NCBI GenBank assembly: GCA_964471555.1 | Contig: CAYYGM010000003.1 | Location: 1 to 64,000 of the forward strand | DNA: 64,000 nt | Reading direction: 5' to 3' | From: JADLFV01 sp964471555 | GTDB taxonomy: Bacteria > Planctomycetota > Phycisphaerae > Phycisphaerales > Phycisphaeraceae | Shown: piece after piece, positions 41,731 to 52,429 of the stretch | Position numbering within the stretch: the stretch's first letter is position 1 | Layout: each line of letters opens with the position of its first letter | The notes under the pieces: generated by a model | The model's input: the letters and a program-made list of their open reading frames with translations, nothing else | Databases searched by the model: none | Told to the model about the DNA's origin: nothing | Program-made: the position numbers and the translations under genes

Positions 41731-42864
41731 TCAGGCCGGCAAGTTATCGCAGAAGGCAATCAACTCATCCAGGCTGGGGCTGTGGGCGTTGCGGACGTAG
41801 AAGCCGCTGGTGCTGTTGCCGGTGCAGAGGCACTGTTCGAGGGCAAGTTCAGCCAGCAGGCCCAGGCAGAAGCCGGCATTGAAGTTGTCGCCGCCGCCGG
41901 TGGAGAGTTTGGGCTTGTCGGTGAAGGGGCCGAAGAAGATGCCGGTTTCGACGTCGCTGCTGCCGCGTTTGAGTTGGCGGGCGGCGGCGGCGCACTTGCG
42001 GGGGTGAATCACCACGCAGTGGATGTCGAGTGCGGCCCGGATGGCGGAGGCGGTGTCAATGATGGCAGCCTCGGCATCGGTGGGCACGGTGATACCCAGG
42101 GCGGAGGCCACCTGCGTCGATTCGCTGAGGTTCAACCCCAGCACCACGCGGGCACAATCGCGCAGCTCGGCCAGGGTGTGCATGGCGCGGCTGACCACGG
42201 TCGGGGCGTGCTTGGCGGTATCGCAGAGGTCGGCGAACACCAGGGTGTCACTGCCAGGTTCAAGGATGTCGCGCAGCTTGCTCCAGATGCCGTCGAGGTG
42301 CGGCATCATGGTCCAGTTAACGGCGCCGATGAGTTTGCTCTGGCGGGCCAGTTGGGCGAAGCGCTCGGCGCCCACGGCATCGATCACGTGCTGGCTGGAC
42401 ATGGCCACCATGTGGTTGTATTTGCCCATCAGCAGCTTGCCGTCGGAGAACTCCAAGGCGTCGGTGAAGCCGGGCTGAGCGATGCTGATGACGTTGGCGC
42501 GTTGGGCCAGGGGCTGGAATGCGGCGTGCAGGTCGGGGTCGCCGCAGCAGCCGACGAAGGTGACGGGCAGGCCGGCGGTTGCCAGGGCGTTAGCCATGAT
42601 GGGGCCGTTGCCGCCGAGTTTTTCCAGAGTGCGGACCAGTTCGAAGTTGCCGCTGTGGCCGGCCATGGCAATGATTTTCTGACCAAAGCGATCGATGGTG
42701 GCGATCGGCTCGTAGTGTTGATCGTCCTGGCGCTGGTCGACGACCTGGATGATGGAATCGACGAAGCCGTCAAAGCCGACCAGGACATTGGTCTGGGCGA
42801 TGCGGCCGGCGAAATGGCGCAGGTTGCGGGCGGTGGCGGCGGCAATGGCGGATCGTTCGGTCAT
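41731..42864 (-). CDS. PfkB family carbohydrate kinase
   Basis: 377-residue kinase of the ribokinase/PfkB superfamily, transferring phosphate from ATP to a sugar or nucleoside. The N-terminal VLVGFDGFVDSIIQVVD and GGNGPIMANALATAGLPVTFVGCCGD match the family sugar-binding region. The C-terminal signature is LSTGGGDNFNAGFCLGLL, where GGGDNFNAG corresponds to the DTxGAGD block and the Asp is the catalytic base. The sequence differs enough from known specificities that the substrate cannot be named. The start at 42864 is chosen because upstream frame is antisense to the PagL-like region. It is cytoplasmic and apparently a single-gene unit. Confidence 0.88.
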   Translation of the reverse strand: MTERSAIAAATARNLRHFAGRIAQTNVLVGFDGFVDSIIQVVDQRQDDQHYEPIATIDRFGQKIIAMAGHSGNFELVRTLEKLGGNGPIMANALATAGLPVTFVGCCGDPDLHAAFQPLAQRANVISIAQPGFTDALEFSDGKLLMGKYNHMVAMSSQHVIDAVGAERFAQLARQSKLIGAVNWTMMPHLDGIWSKLRDILEPGSDTLVFADLCDTAKHAPTVVSRAMHTLAELRDCARVVLGLNLSESTQVASALGITVPTDAEAAIIDTASAIRAALDIHCVVIHPRKCAAAARQLKRGSSDVETGIFFGPFTDKPKLSTGGGDNFNAGFCLGLLAELALEQCLCTGNSTSGFYVRNAHSPSLDELIAFCDNLPA

Positions 42865-42902
42865 GGGCGAAGAATGTAGCAAAACCACGGGCTGACGTCG
42901 CT

Positions 42903-42931
42903 TTGCCAAGTCGAGAGCGGGGGCGGATAAT
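42903..42931 (+). promoter_or_regulatory. Sigma-70 type promoter for the PagL-like gene
   Basis: TTGCCA (42903-42908), 17-base spacer, GATAAT (42926-42931), about 46 bases before the start codon at 42977. Confidence 0.5.
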
Positions 42932-42976
42932 GGCTGATGTCGAATGATTCGAGACACGGATGGAACGAGGAAAACC

Positions 42977-43528
42977 ATGAGCAGATTTGTTGCATGCAGC
43001 GTTTGGATGGTGTTGTTGGCGGCGATGATCTCGCCCCGGGCCCTGGCGGACGACTTTGCCGAGGGCACCTGGACGCTCCAGACCTACGGCTCGGGCACCT
43101 ACGGCGATCGCTCGCATGGCGACATCTACACCGCTCACCTGGGTGTCGGCTATTACTTCGTCGATGACTGGTCGATCAACTTTGAAGCGGTGGGCGGACG
43201 GGTGGTGCCAGGCGTGATCTCCCAGGACGACAACGGCATCGCGGCCGGCCTGGACATGCTGTTCCGCTGGCAATTCCTGACCGGCGACCGCTGGAGCTTG
43301 TACGCAGACTTCGGCGCGGGCATTCAGCAGGCGGACACCAACTTTCCCTCCGACAGCCATTTTAATTTCCGTCCCCAGGGCGGTGTCGGTGCGACGTGGA
43401 AGTTGGCGGAGCACGTGCGGTTGATGGGCGGAGCGCGCTGGCTGCACATCTCCAACGCCTACATCACGCCCGGCAACAATGGCCTGGATGCCGCCCAGTT
43501 TTATGGCGGCCTGATGGTGAGCTTCTGA
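42977..43528 (+). CDS. PagL-like lipid A 3-O-deacylase / outer-membrane barrel
   Basis: 183-residue exported protein (signal peptide 1-24, ending ALA-DD) with the alternating pattern of an eight-strand beta barrel. It ends in Phe, as outer membrane proteins do. The segment GGARWLHISNAYITPGNNGLDA matches the PagL/acyloxyacyl hydrolase signature, with His157 and Ser159 as the catalytic pair. The third catalytic residue, Glu in PagL, falls at Asp171 by simple spacing. If active it removes a lipid A acyl chain; this implies a lipopolysaccharide outer membrane. GAGG lies before the ATG. Confidence 0.7.
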   Translation: MSRFVACSVWMVLLAAMISPRALADDFAEGTWTLQTYGSGTYGDRSHGDIYTAHLGVGYYFVDDWSINFEAVGGRVVPGVISQDDNGIAAGLDMLFRWQFLTGDRWSLYADFGAGIQQADTNFPSDSHFNFRPQGGVGATWKLAEHVRLMGGARWLHISNAYITPGNNGLDAAQFYGGLMVSF

Positions 43529-43629
43529 CGCTGGCGGCCGGGGGCGGGCTTTTGGTTAAGATGGTCCGCGGATCAGACAACCGTTGAATGCGTCCGCTCT
43601 GCGCGGCCGCTACAGCTTGTGGATTGACC

Positions 43630-46492
<2,863 letters not shown>

Positions 46493-46506
<14 letters not shown>

Positions 46507-46521
46507 TGGTTCTTGGTTGTC
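46493..46521. repeat. Left word repeat flanking the IVP gene (TTGGTTG units)
   Basis: Array of TGGTTGT/TGGTTGA/TGGTTCT units overlapping the end of leuS, including its TGA stop. It is complementary to 46888-46919 on the other side of the four-helix-bundle gene. Confidence 0.85.
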
Positions 46522-46538
46522 AGGAAGGAAGGTAACTC

Positions 46539-46927
46539 ATGGGACAGGGATTCCGGGATCTGGAGGTATGGCAAGAATCCGTGGCATGGGTCAAGCGGGT
46601 CTATCGTTTGGCTGGCACGTTTCCTGATGGCGAACGGTTTGGTCTAATCGGCCAGTTACAGCGACCGCCGTGTCCGTGCCCGCGAACATTGCTGAGGGGG
46701 CATCGCTGGATCACCCCAAACAAATCCTGCGACACCTTTCGATCGCTCGTGGTTCTCTCGCCGAGGCTGAAACCATGATCCTGCTCGCGATTGAGCTAGA
46801 ATACGTCTCGGCAGCCCGCTGTGATGAACTGATTTCCAAAACGCACCAGATCGGCAAGATGATCGTTGGCCTCCAACGATCCCTCCGGACCAACAACCAA
46901 GAACCAACAACCAACAACTCCCCATGA
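46539..46927 (+). pseudogene. Four-helix-bundle (23S rRNA intervening sequence, IVP) protein, frameshifted
   Basis: The first frame from the ATG at 46539 reads GFRDLEVWQESVAWVKRVYRLAGTFPDGERFGLIGQLQR. The second frame, entering at about 46668, reads SVPANIAEGASLDHPKQILRHLSIARGSLAEAETMILLA and continues to 46927. Joined, they form a full-length IVP/S23 four-helix-bundle protein with the usual NIAEG motif. One missing base at about 46658-46668 breaks the frame. Either the gene is a pseudogene or the base is a sequencing error. Tail residues NNQEPTTNNSP come from the flanking word repeat. The gene lies inside an inverted pair of word repeats and could be a mobile passenger. GGAAGG precedes the ATG. 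Confidence 0.85.
46888..46919. repeat. Right word repeat flanking the IVP gene (CAACAAC units)
   Basis: Array of CCAACAA/CCAAGAA units, the complement of 46493-46521. It lies just before the pabA/trpG start and provides the C-terminal tail of the IVP frame. Confidence 0.85.
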
Positions 46928-47565
46928 TCCTTCTCATCGACAACTACGACAGCTTCACCTACAACCTCGTGCAGCGCATCGGCGAACTGCTGGTGGCCCA
47001 GGGGCGCGATCCCGACGATCTGCCCATGAAGGTCGTCCGCAACGACAAGATCACCCCCCCGGAAGCGATCGCACTCAAGCCCACTCATGTCATCGTGTCC
47101 CCCGGCCCCTGCACCCCGCGCGAGGCGGGTGTCAGTTGCGACATCATCACCACCTTCGCCGGCAAGGTGCCCACCTTCGGCGTATGCCTGGGGCATCAGT
47201 CCATCGGCCACGCCCACGGCATGATCGTCGAACGCAACTACCGCCTCATGCACGGCAAAACTTCACCCATCCATCATGATGGTAAAACCATCTTCACCGG
47301 CATGAGCAACCCGTTCACTGCCACGCGCTATCACAGCCTGGTCATCAATCGCGATTCATTCGACTCCGATCGCTTCGAGATCAGCGCCTGGACCGAGGAG
47401 GGCGAAATCATGGGCGTCCGCGCCAAGCCCGGCATCTTCGGCCCCGCTCCACTCGAAGGCGTGCAATTTCACCCGGAAAGCTTCCTGACTGCCGAAGGCC
47501 CGCTGCTGCTGGCCAACTTCCTCGGCCTGCCCGCACCCAAGCTGACCGCGGCTTCCGGTTCATAA
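46924..47565 (+). CDS. pabA: Anthranilate/aminodeoxychorismate synthase glutamine amidotransferase
   Basis: 213-residue class I glutamine amidotransferase that supplies ammonia to the chorismate-using subunit for tryptophan or folate. The start ILLIDNYDSFTYNLVQ, the oxyanion region SPGPCTPREAG, the nucleophile in FGVCLGHQSIGHA, and the His-Glu pair in GVQFHPESFLT are all present. PabA and TrpG cannot be separated by sequence; pabA is used for convenience and no chorismate-binding partner is nearby. Its ATG overlaps the stop of the IVP frame by four bases and has a word-repeat leader without a Shine-Dalgarno sequence. Confidence 0.92.
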   Translation: MILLIDNYDSFTYNLVQRIGELLVAQGRDPDDLPMKVVRNDKITPPEAIALKPTHVIVSPGPCTPREAGVSCDIITTFAGKVPTFGVCLGHQSIGHAHGMIVERNYRLMHGKTSPIHHDGKTIFTGMSNPFTATRYHSLVINRDSFDSDRFEISAWTEEGEIMGVRAKPGIFGPAPLEGVQFHPESFLTAEGPLLLANFLGLPAPKLTAASGS

Positions 47566-47577
47566 CCAGAACTTGAT

Positions 47578-47614
47578 TGGCCACGAAGGCACGAAGTACA
47601 CGAAGTGTACGAAG
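47578..47614. repeat. Word repeat (CACGAAG units)
   Basis: Four CACGAAG/TACGAAG-type units after the pabA stop, with a small internal GTACAC/GTGTAC inverted repeat. No opposing array was seen. Confidence 0.7.
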
Positions 47615-47746
47615 CGATCGCACGCGGCATCGCCAAATTATTCGAGAAAATCACATCATCCTCAGGGCCCGTAGCCGGCGAGCCACGCCTCGCCGGTCGG
47701 TGCATCGTCTTCGATGCGCACCGTTGGCCCGATTGTTCCTGGCAGT

Positions 47747-47778
47747 CCATTATTAGTTTTTTAGAAAACCAATAATGG
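47747..47778 (-). terminator. AT-rich palindrome, copy 6
   Basis: 32 bases with 14-base arms (one mismatch) and a 4-base loop. The minus orientation matches the core at 18 of 20 bases. It is in tandem with copy 7, both in the orientation of the TPR sulfotransferase transcript. Confidence 0.5.
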
Positions 47779-47935
47779 CTCTCAGAGTGGATGCGGGTAT
47801 GCGGGCGCTTGGCGCTGCTGTCTGCAATGGAACACATCGGCATGGAGGACCCCTGTTTCTCCGGTTGCAACACGACGCATTATGGCCGCGCAGGCATTGC
47901 CGAGTGAGCAGCGATGGTCTGGTAAACCCCGTTTG

Positions 47936-47969
47936 GCCATTATTAGTTTTTTAGAAAACTAATAATGGC
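47936..47969 (-). terminator. AT-rich palindrome, copy 7
   Basis: 34 bases with perfect 15-base arms (GCCATTATTAGTTTT and its complement) and a 4-base loop. It lies about 75 bases past the TPR sulfotransferase stop, after a strongly C-rich transcript stretch. Confidence 0.55.
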
Positions 47970-48045
47970 TGCGGGGGTTGGGCGCGTGGGGATGCGCGGG
48001 GCGAGGTGCGTGGGGGATGGCTTGGGTTGACGTGCGGCGGTGGGG

Positions 48046-49740
48046 TCAGGACAGGGCGTCGCGCAGGGGGGGCAGCCAGGTTTCGTAGGGTTTGTATTTC
48101 TGGTTGGCGTCGGTGTAGATGGGTTTGCGCACCTGTTCGTAGCTGGCGGTCGTGGCGGGGGCGGCCAGTTCGTGGAAGCGCAGGGCGTTGTCGGTCCAGG
48201 CGAGGCCGCAGAATTCGTAGAGGGCGCGGCCGTGCTTCTGCGGGTCGGCGACCAGTTGTTCGTATTGCAGTTCAAGGATCGGCACACCTGGCGTCTGCTG
48301 CCAGTGGCGCATCTGTTGTTCGTGCTGCTTGAAGACGAAGCCGATGTCGGTCAGGTCGTAGGACCAGGGATAGTTGCCGGTGAAACGCTGCGTGTAGCAG
48401 GAGAATCCGATGGCCATGGGATCGCGGCGGCACCAGATGACGCGCAGTCCCGGAAGCAGCCTCGCCGCTGGGCCCAGATATTGCCAGTTCATCGGGTTCT
48501 TGTCGGTGATGCGCTGCGCGGTGGGGCTGATCGCGTCGAGCTTGTCCAGGTAAGACTGGGCCAATTGCTCCGGAGCGGCTTTGTCCAGGTGCTGGCAGAG
48601 TCGGGCCAGGTGGTTCATCTCGCCGCCGGCTGCGACGTCGGGATGCACGGCCAGTATGCGTTCGACCAGCGTAGTTCCGCTGCGCGGCATGCCAACGATC
48701 AGCACCGGGCGCGGGTCCGGCAGGCCGAGGCCGACCTTGGCGCGACGCATGTGATCGAGTGCCGCGACGAACTGTTGGCGGTCGAAACCGTGATGGCTGA
48801 GGCGGTTGGCGAGTTGGAACTGGGTGAAGGCCTGCTCGTATTGATGGGCGCGATCGTAGAGTTTGCCCAGGGCGAAGCCGGCGGCGGCGCGATCGACGGC
48901 CGGCAGTTGCGTGTCGGTGAGCACGGTTTCCAGCATGGCGATGGCGGCGGGGCGTTGGTCGGCAAAGTCAGCCAGTTCCGCGAAGACCATGGCCAGGGCC
49001 ACGGATGACTGGCCGCACTCGATCAGCGGTTGCAGGATGCGCCAGGCAGCTTCGTTCTCGCCGATGCGGTGCAGCAGTTGGGCGTGGACGACGTGAGCCT
49101 CGGGCCACTCGGGCCGGCGGGCCAGCAGGTTGTCGATGGTTTGTTGTGCTTCCTCGAAGCGGCCGCGCTCCAGGCTGGAGTAGGCAGACAGCAGCAGCGT
49201 ATCGCGGTTGTGCGGGTCCAGTTGCTGCGCTTGGGCCAGGTGACGGATCACCAAGCCGTGGCGGTGCAGTTGCCGGGCCAGTTCAGCCAGTTCGTAGTGG
49301 GCGCGGGCGTCGGTGGGTTCCAGCGCGGCATGATCGATCAGCAGTTGCAGCGCCTCGTCGGATCGGCCGCGCTGCACCAGGGCGTGGGCCAGCGGGCTGT
49401 AGGCCTGGCGGTAACGGGGATTGATGCGGATGGCGTCGCGCAGATTGTCGATGGCCGAATCGATCTGCCCGGCGGCGATCTGGCTGAGGGCAAGGTTGTG
49501 CGACCAGGCGGCATCGGGCTGGTTGCGCCGTTCGATGGATCGTTGCAGCAGGCGGACGGCCCGAGCAAAATCGCGACGGCGATGGGCGATCAGACCCATC
49601 AGGTGCAGGGCGTTGGGTTGATCGCGATGCGTTTGCAGCACCCGTTCGCAGCCGAGTTTGGCGGTGTCCAGGTCACCGGCTGCCATGGCTGAGGCGGCAG
49701 CGTCGAGCACGTCGGCCAGATTCATGGTGTGACTGGACAT
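48046..49740 (-). CDS. TPR repeat protein with sulfotransferase domain
   Basis: 564-residue protein. The N-terminal half (about 1-290) is at least seven TPR repeats (AMAAGDLDTAKLGCERVL, HRRRDFARAVRLLQRSI, AGQIDSAIDNLRDAIRI and so on). The C-terminal half is a sulfotransferase domain starting PVLIVGMPRSGTTLVERILAVHPDVAAGGEMNHL, where GMPRSGTT is the PAPS 5'-phosphosulfate loop. The 3'-phosphate-binding segment is seen at RVIWCRRDPMAIGFSCYTQRF. It would sulfate a carbohydrate, lipid or protein. The ATG at 49740 has AGGG upstream; upstream frame is antisense to the next gene. Substrate unknown. Its 3' end is the clearest example of the C-rich plus palindrome layout. Confidence 0.9.
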   Translation of the reverse strand: MSSHTMNLADVLDAAASAMAAGDLDTAKLGCERVLQTHRDQPNALHLMGLIAHRRRDFARAVRLLQRSIERRNQPDAAWSHNLALSQIAAGQIDSAIDNLRDAIRINPRYRQAYSPLAHALVQRGRSDEALQLLIDHAALEPTDARAHYELAELARQLHRHGLVIRHLAQAQQLDPHNRDTLLLSAYSSLERGRFEEAQQTIDNLLARRPEWPEAHVVHAQLLHRIGENEAAWRILQPLIECGQSSVALAMVFAELADFADQRPAAIAMLETVLTDTQLPAVDRAAAGFALGKLYDRAHQYEQAFTQFQLANRLSHHGFDRQQFVAALDHMRRAKVGLGLPDPRPVLIVGMPRSGTTLVERILAVHPDVAAGGEMNHLARLCQHLDKAAPEQLAQSYLDKLDAISPTAQRITDKNPMNWQYLGPAARLLPGLRVIWCRRDPMAIGFSCYTQRFTGNYPWSYDLTDIGFVFKQHEQQMRHWQQTPGVPILELQYEQLVADPQKHGRALYEFCGLAWTDNALRFHELAAPATTASYEQVRKPIYTDANQKYKPYETWLPPLRDALS

Positions 49741-49861
49741 ACGCCCTGCATCGGCAGAACGCCAGTAGGTAGGTGAATGAACTTTCGCCGCCCCGCAGGC
49801 GACTGATACGGTGAACGACGGTTTGCCCTGATTTATGCAGATCGAGCCGGTGGAGCATTCC

Positions 49862-50956
49862 ATGACCGCATGCAGGCAAGGCATTTTGTTGGGTATGGTT
49901 CTCATGGTGGTCGGCTGCGCCATGTCGCGGGGGCAGGGGCCCGGGCCGAAGGTGAGCGGGGCGGAGTTTCGCGGCGAGATCTGCTGTGAAAGCGGCGCTC
50001 GGGCACACGTGCTTTTTCAGGATGGCGGCCAGTCGATCGCCGTGCCGGGCGGAACGCTGTGGGTGTTCGGCGATACGTTCATGGGCACGCGGCCGGAACC
50101 CAAGGAAAAGCCCCATTTCGAAGGCGCGTGCTACAACACGATCGCACTGCTGCCTGAAGGTCAACACGACTTTCCCCCGGCTCTGCAATATCTGGCCGGA
50201 GACGACGGCATCGCAGTCGAGGCGATTGAGTTGGCCAAGGATCAGGACCGTGAGAAGTTTCGCATCTGGCCGGGCGGCGGCGTGACCGTTGGTGGCCGCA
50301 TCTATCTGTTCTACGACATGATCGAAGTGACCGACGGCCCGCCGCCGTGGAACTTTCACAGCATCGGCTCGGGCCTGGCGGTGGCGGATCAGCCGCTGTC
50401 GGTGTTCCATCGACTCGACCGCGATGGCGAGTGGCGCTATCCGTTGCTGGCCGCGGACGTGTTGTCGCACGATGGTTACCTGTACCTGTACGAAGTCAGC
50501 TCGCAGGAAAAGCAGAAAGGTCTGCTGCTGGCCCGCGTGCGCCCGGAGCAGATCGAGAATCCCGCAGCCTATCGCTTCTACACCGGCAGCGACTGGTCAG
50601 CCAAACATGAAGACGCCCGGGCGATTCTCGACGAGGCCTACGGCCAGATTTCAATCGAGTGGAATGATGTGCTGGGGGCGTTTCTGCTGGTCACCAGTTC
50701 GGACTTCTTCCATGCCCGGGAAATCCAATTCCGCACCGGCGCCAATCCCTGGGGTCCGTGGAGCAGGCCGACTCATCTGGCGGTGCAGCCGCGCACGGAT
50801 AAGGAAACGAACCTGGTGTATTGCACCTACATTCATCCGGAGCTGTCATCGGACGACGGCAGCCGGCTCGTGCTGACCTTCTGTCGCATGCTCAAGGGGA
50901 ATTGGGAGCTAAGCAGCCCGGAATGGGTGAGCGTGCGCGTGGAAGCGGCCGAATGA
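49862..50956 (+). CDS. Lipoprotein with DUF4185-like propeller
   Basis: 364-residue exported lipoprotein: signal MTACRQGILLGMVLMVVGC, with the last Cys as the lipid site. The mature part has five-bladed-propeller features: GGTLWVFGDTFMG, GGRIYLFYDMIE, FHRLDRDGEWRYPLLAADV, DGYLYLYEVSSQEK, and NPWGPWSRPTHL. This order resembles DUF4185 and related glycoside-binding or hydrolase-like propellers. No catalytic residue is recognisable. The ATG at 49862 starts the signal sequence. It is divergent from the sulfotransferase and convergent with the PilZ gene, ending 17 bases from it. Confidence 0.75.
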   Translation: MTACRQGILLGMVLMVVGCAMSRGQGPGPKVSGAEFRGEICCESGARAHVLFQDGGQSIAVPGGTLWVFGDTFMGTRPEPKEKPHFEGACYNTIALLPEGQHDFPPALQYLAGDDGIAVEAIELAKDQDREKFRIWPGGGVTVGGRIYLFYDMIEVTDGPPPWNFHSIGSGLAVADQPLSVFHRLDRDGEWRYPLLAADVLSHDGYLYLYEVSSQEKQKGLLLARVRPEQIENPAAYRFYTGSDWSAKHEDARAILDEAYGQISIEWNDVLGAFLLVTSSDFFHAREIQFRTGANPWGPWSRPTHLAVQPRTDKETNLVYCTYIHPELSSDDGSRLVLTFCRMLKGNWELSSPEWVSVRVEAAE

Positions 50957-50973
50957 AAATTGGGGAGGTGGTT

Positions 50974-51450
50974 TTAGCCTACTTCGCCCGGGGCGACGAA
51001 GTGGTCGTTGGTCGTGTCCTGCTGGCCGGTGTCCTCCGGCTCTTCCAGCAGTGACGGCTCGACGCCCAGCAGGGCAAGCAAAGCGGTATCGATGACGAAG
51101 TTGGCGCCGCAGAGGAACATGCCGTCGCCCACTTCTCTGACGTGGCGGGCGACCAGGGCTTGCGAGCCGATGGCGTACCCAGCCAGTTGCAGCTCGATGC
51201 GCCAGCAACTGTTGACGGGTAGCGGCTGGTTGCAGATGAACCCGATGCCGTTGCGGCTGATATCGCGCAGCTTCACGTCGATAGGCGTGGCATCTAGGCG
51301 GCTGCGATTCATGGGGTGAAGCAGAGCGTCCCCGCGCACCACGAAGCGGCGGTACATCCGCGGGTGGTTCTCATCGTTAGGGACTTCTCTGGCCTGCTCG
51401 ATGCCATGCAGGCGCTTCAGCAAAGATTTGTCCGATTCCGGCGCGATCAT
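50974..51450 (-). CDS. PilZ domain protein
   Basis: 158-residue cytoplasmic protein with one PilZ domain, which usually binds cyclic di-GMP and controls motility, secretion or polysaccharide. The binding elements are RMYRRFVVRGDALL (the RxxxR region, about 31-44) and DISRNGIGF (the DxSxxG element, about 63-71). The domain continues through RVRELQLAG-like strands to about 118. The N-terminal part is helical and short. The C-terminal tail is acidic. No diguanylate cyclase is in the window. Confidence 0.85.
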   Translation of the reverse strand: MIAPESDKSLLKRLHGIEQAREVPNDENHPRMYRRFVVRGDALLHPMNRSRLDATPIDVKLRDISRNGIGFICNQPLPVNSCWRIELQLAGYAIGSQALVARHVREVGDGMFLCGANFVIDTALLALLGVEPSLLEEPEDTGQQDTTNDHFVAPGEVG

Positions 51451-51562
51451 GGCGCTTGTTGGTCCCTTGCCTTTCTGCGTGCCTTACATCTACCCCTATC
51501 CCTTAGTAGTCGGATATCCTTTAAATCGACGAGAAAATCAGCCGCCTTGAACTGGGGGGATT

Positions 51563-51594
51563 AGAAAAAATAACCCCTCCAGGGTAGGAGGGGT
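51563..51594 (-). terminator. Intrinsic terminator of the small lipoprotein gene
   Basis: On the minus strand CCCCTCC-TACCCT-GGAGGGG, a perfect 7-base stem with 6-base loop, followed by TTATTTTTT. It lies 41 bases past the lipoprotein stop. It is the only textbook intrinsic terminator seen in the window. Confidence 0.8.
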
Positions 51595-51634
51595 CGGGGA
51601 TAGTCGATGGGGCCGATAAAAGTGGGGGACTTGC

Positions 51635-51898
51635 TTACGGGATGGGATACGGCGACAGCGGCGTCGGCTCATCCAGCAGCATCATCCTGTAAAAATCATC
51701 CCAGGCAGCGCGGGTGTTGTGGTCGATGACCCGGGCCATGTCGTTACGCTGCTGGGCGCGGGTGGAATCGGTGGTGGCCAGGGCGGGGCTCATATTGCGG
51801 CGGACCTCACCGGGCCGCACCGTATTGCAGCCGCTGACGGCCAAAAGCATGGTCAACCCCGCGGCGGCGAGGCACAGTTGGAACAGGGTTCGCTTCAT
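51635..51898 (-). CDS. Small lipoprotein, unknown function
   Basis: 87-residue lipoprotein with signal sequence MKRTLFQLCLAAAGLTMLLAVSGC, the terminal Cys being the lipidation site. The mature region of about 63 residues (RPGEVRRNMSPALATTDSTR and then a helical NDMARVIDHNTRAAWDDFYRMML) is of a type seen in planctomycetes, where short lipoproteins end in a helix and a Pro-rich tail. No function is known. GAGGGAAAT precedes the ATG. It has its own promoter (51956-51984) and intrinsic terminator, so it is a well-defined one-gene unit. Confidence 0.8.
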   Translation of the reverse strand: MKRTLFQLCLAAAGLTMLLAVSGCNTVRPGEVRRNMSPALATTDSTRAQQRNDMARVIDHNTRAAWDDFYRMMLLDEPTPLSPYPIP

Positions 51899-51955
51899 TC
51901 GATTTCCCTCGATTGTGGCGGCAGGTACAACTTCCCACAAGCACGCTGACCCATG

Positions 51956-51984
51956 ATTGTCGCTGCTAACCGCTTGCCTGTCAA
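51956..51984 (-). promoter_or_regulatory. Sigma-70 type promoter for the small lipoprotein
   Basis: On the minus strand TTGACA (51984-51979), a 17-base spacer, then GACAAT (51961-51956). It is about 58 bases before the lipoprotein start at 51898. The -35 matches the consensus exactly. Confidence 0.65.
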
Positions 51985-52018
51985 ACGCTTTTCAGTCCGC
52001 TGGACGACGTTCATTTTA

Positions 52019-52280
52019 TCAGCCCTCCCCGTCGCCGTCGATGAAGCGGCGCAGACACAATTCCACGTTCAGGGCCTGGAAAATGCTGTCGCTGACGTAG
52101 AAATGCCCCAGACGCTGTGGCTGCAGCAGCCCTTCGATGGTGGCGGGAGCAAAATACCCTCTTTCCCGGAAATATCCGTTGGTCAGCAGGGGTCGGATCG
52201 GCGTTTCTATCGCATCGGTGACCGGCTTTTTCATCTGGGATTGGGCTGCCTTGCCGCAAAATGCCTGCGATACCGCACAT
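52019..52280 (-). pseudogene. Asparagine synthetase (AsnB) remnant with large internal deletion
   Basis: The first frame begins MCGIAGILRQGSPIPDEK, the exact form of the AsnB N terminus with catalytic Cys2. The other minus-strand frame then gives PIRPLLTNGYFRERGYFAPATIEGLLQPQ and FQALNVELCLRRFIDGDG, which resembles the final 70 residues of AsnB. About 500 residues that should lie between them are missing, and the frame changes at about 52230. The remaining 262 bases cannot make a working enzyme. It lies between the small lipoprotein promoter and the rpmB promoter. Confidence 0.7.
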
Positions 52281-52354
52281 GGGTCTTTCCCTGGATCGGC
52301 GCCCTGGCAGGGTCATGGACAGGATAGCCCAGCGGTCTGCCTTGATCGGCCGGT

Positions 52355-52382
52355 TTGCATCGTCGGGCGGGGAGGCTACAAT
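52355..52382 (+). promoter_or_regulatory. Sigma-70 type promoter for rpmB
   Basis: TTGCAT (52355-52360), 16-base spacer, TACAAT (52377-52382), 48 bases before the rpmB start. TACAAT boxes also stand before dacB, sixA, the UroD-like gene and the FGE-sialidase gene, but without clear -35 boxes there. Confidence 0.55.
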
Positions 52383-52429
52383 TCACGGCTCGATTTTTCC
52401 GCCCCAGGCCTCAGGAAGGAAGCAGCGCC

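Larger units (their letters stand above)
47566..48045. other. Intergenic region with word repeat and two palindromes
   Basis: 480 bases between pabA and the convergent TPR sulfotransferase gene. It holds the word repeat at 47578-47614, an ordinary stretch, the palindromes at 47747-47778 and 47936-47969, and a G-rich plus-strand tract to the sulfotransferase stop. No gene is supported. Confidence 0.6.

Noticed and set aside
41573..41800. Short plus-strand open frame before the PfkB gene
   Set aside because: No family similarity or ribosome site, and it overlaps the kinase gene antisense.
47943..48287. Proline- and threonine-rich minus-strand frames ending in AIISFLK (also 36278-36568, 126-416)
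   Set aside because: They run through the C-rich tracts and palindromes after real genes; the common ending comes only from translating the palindrome.
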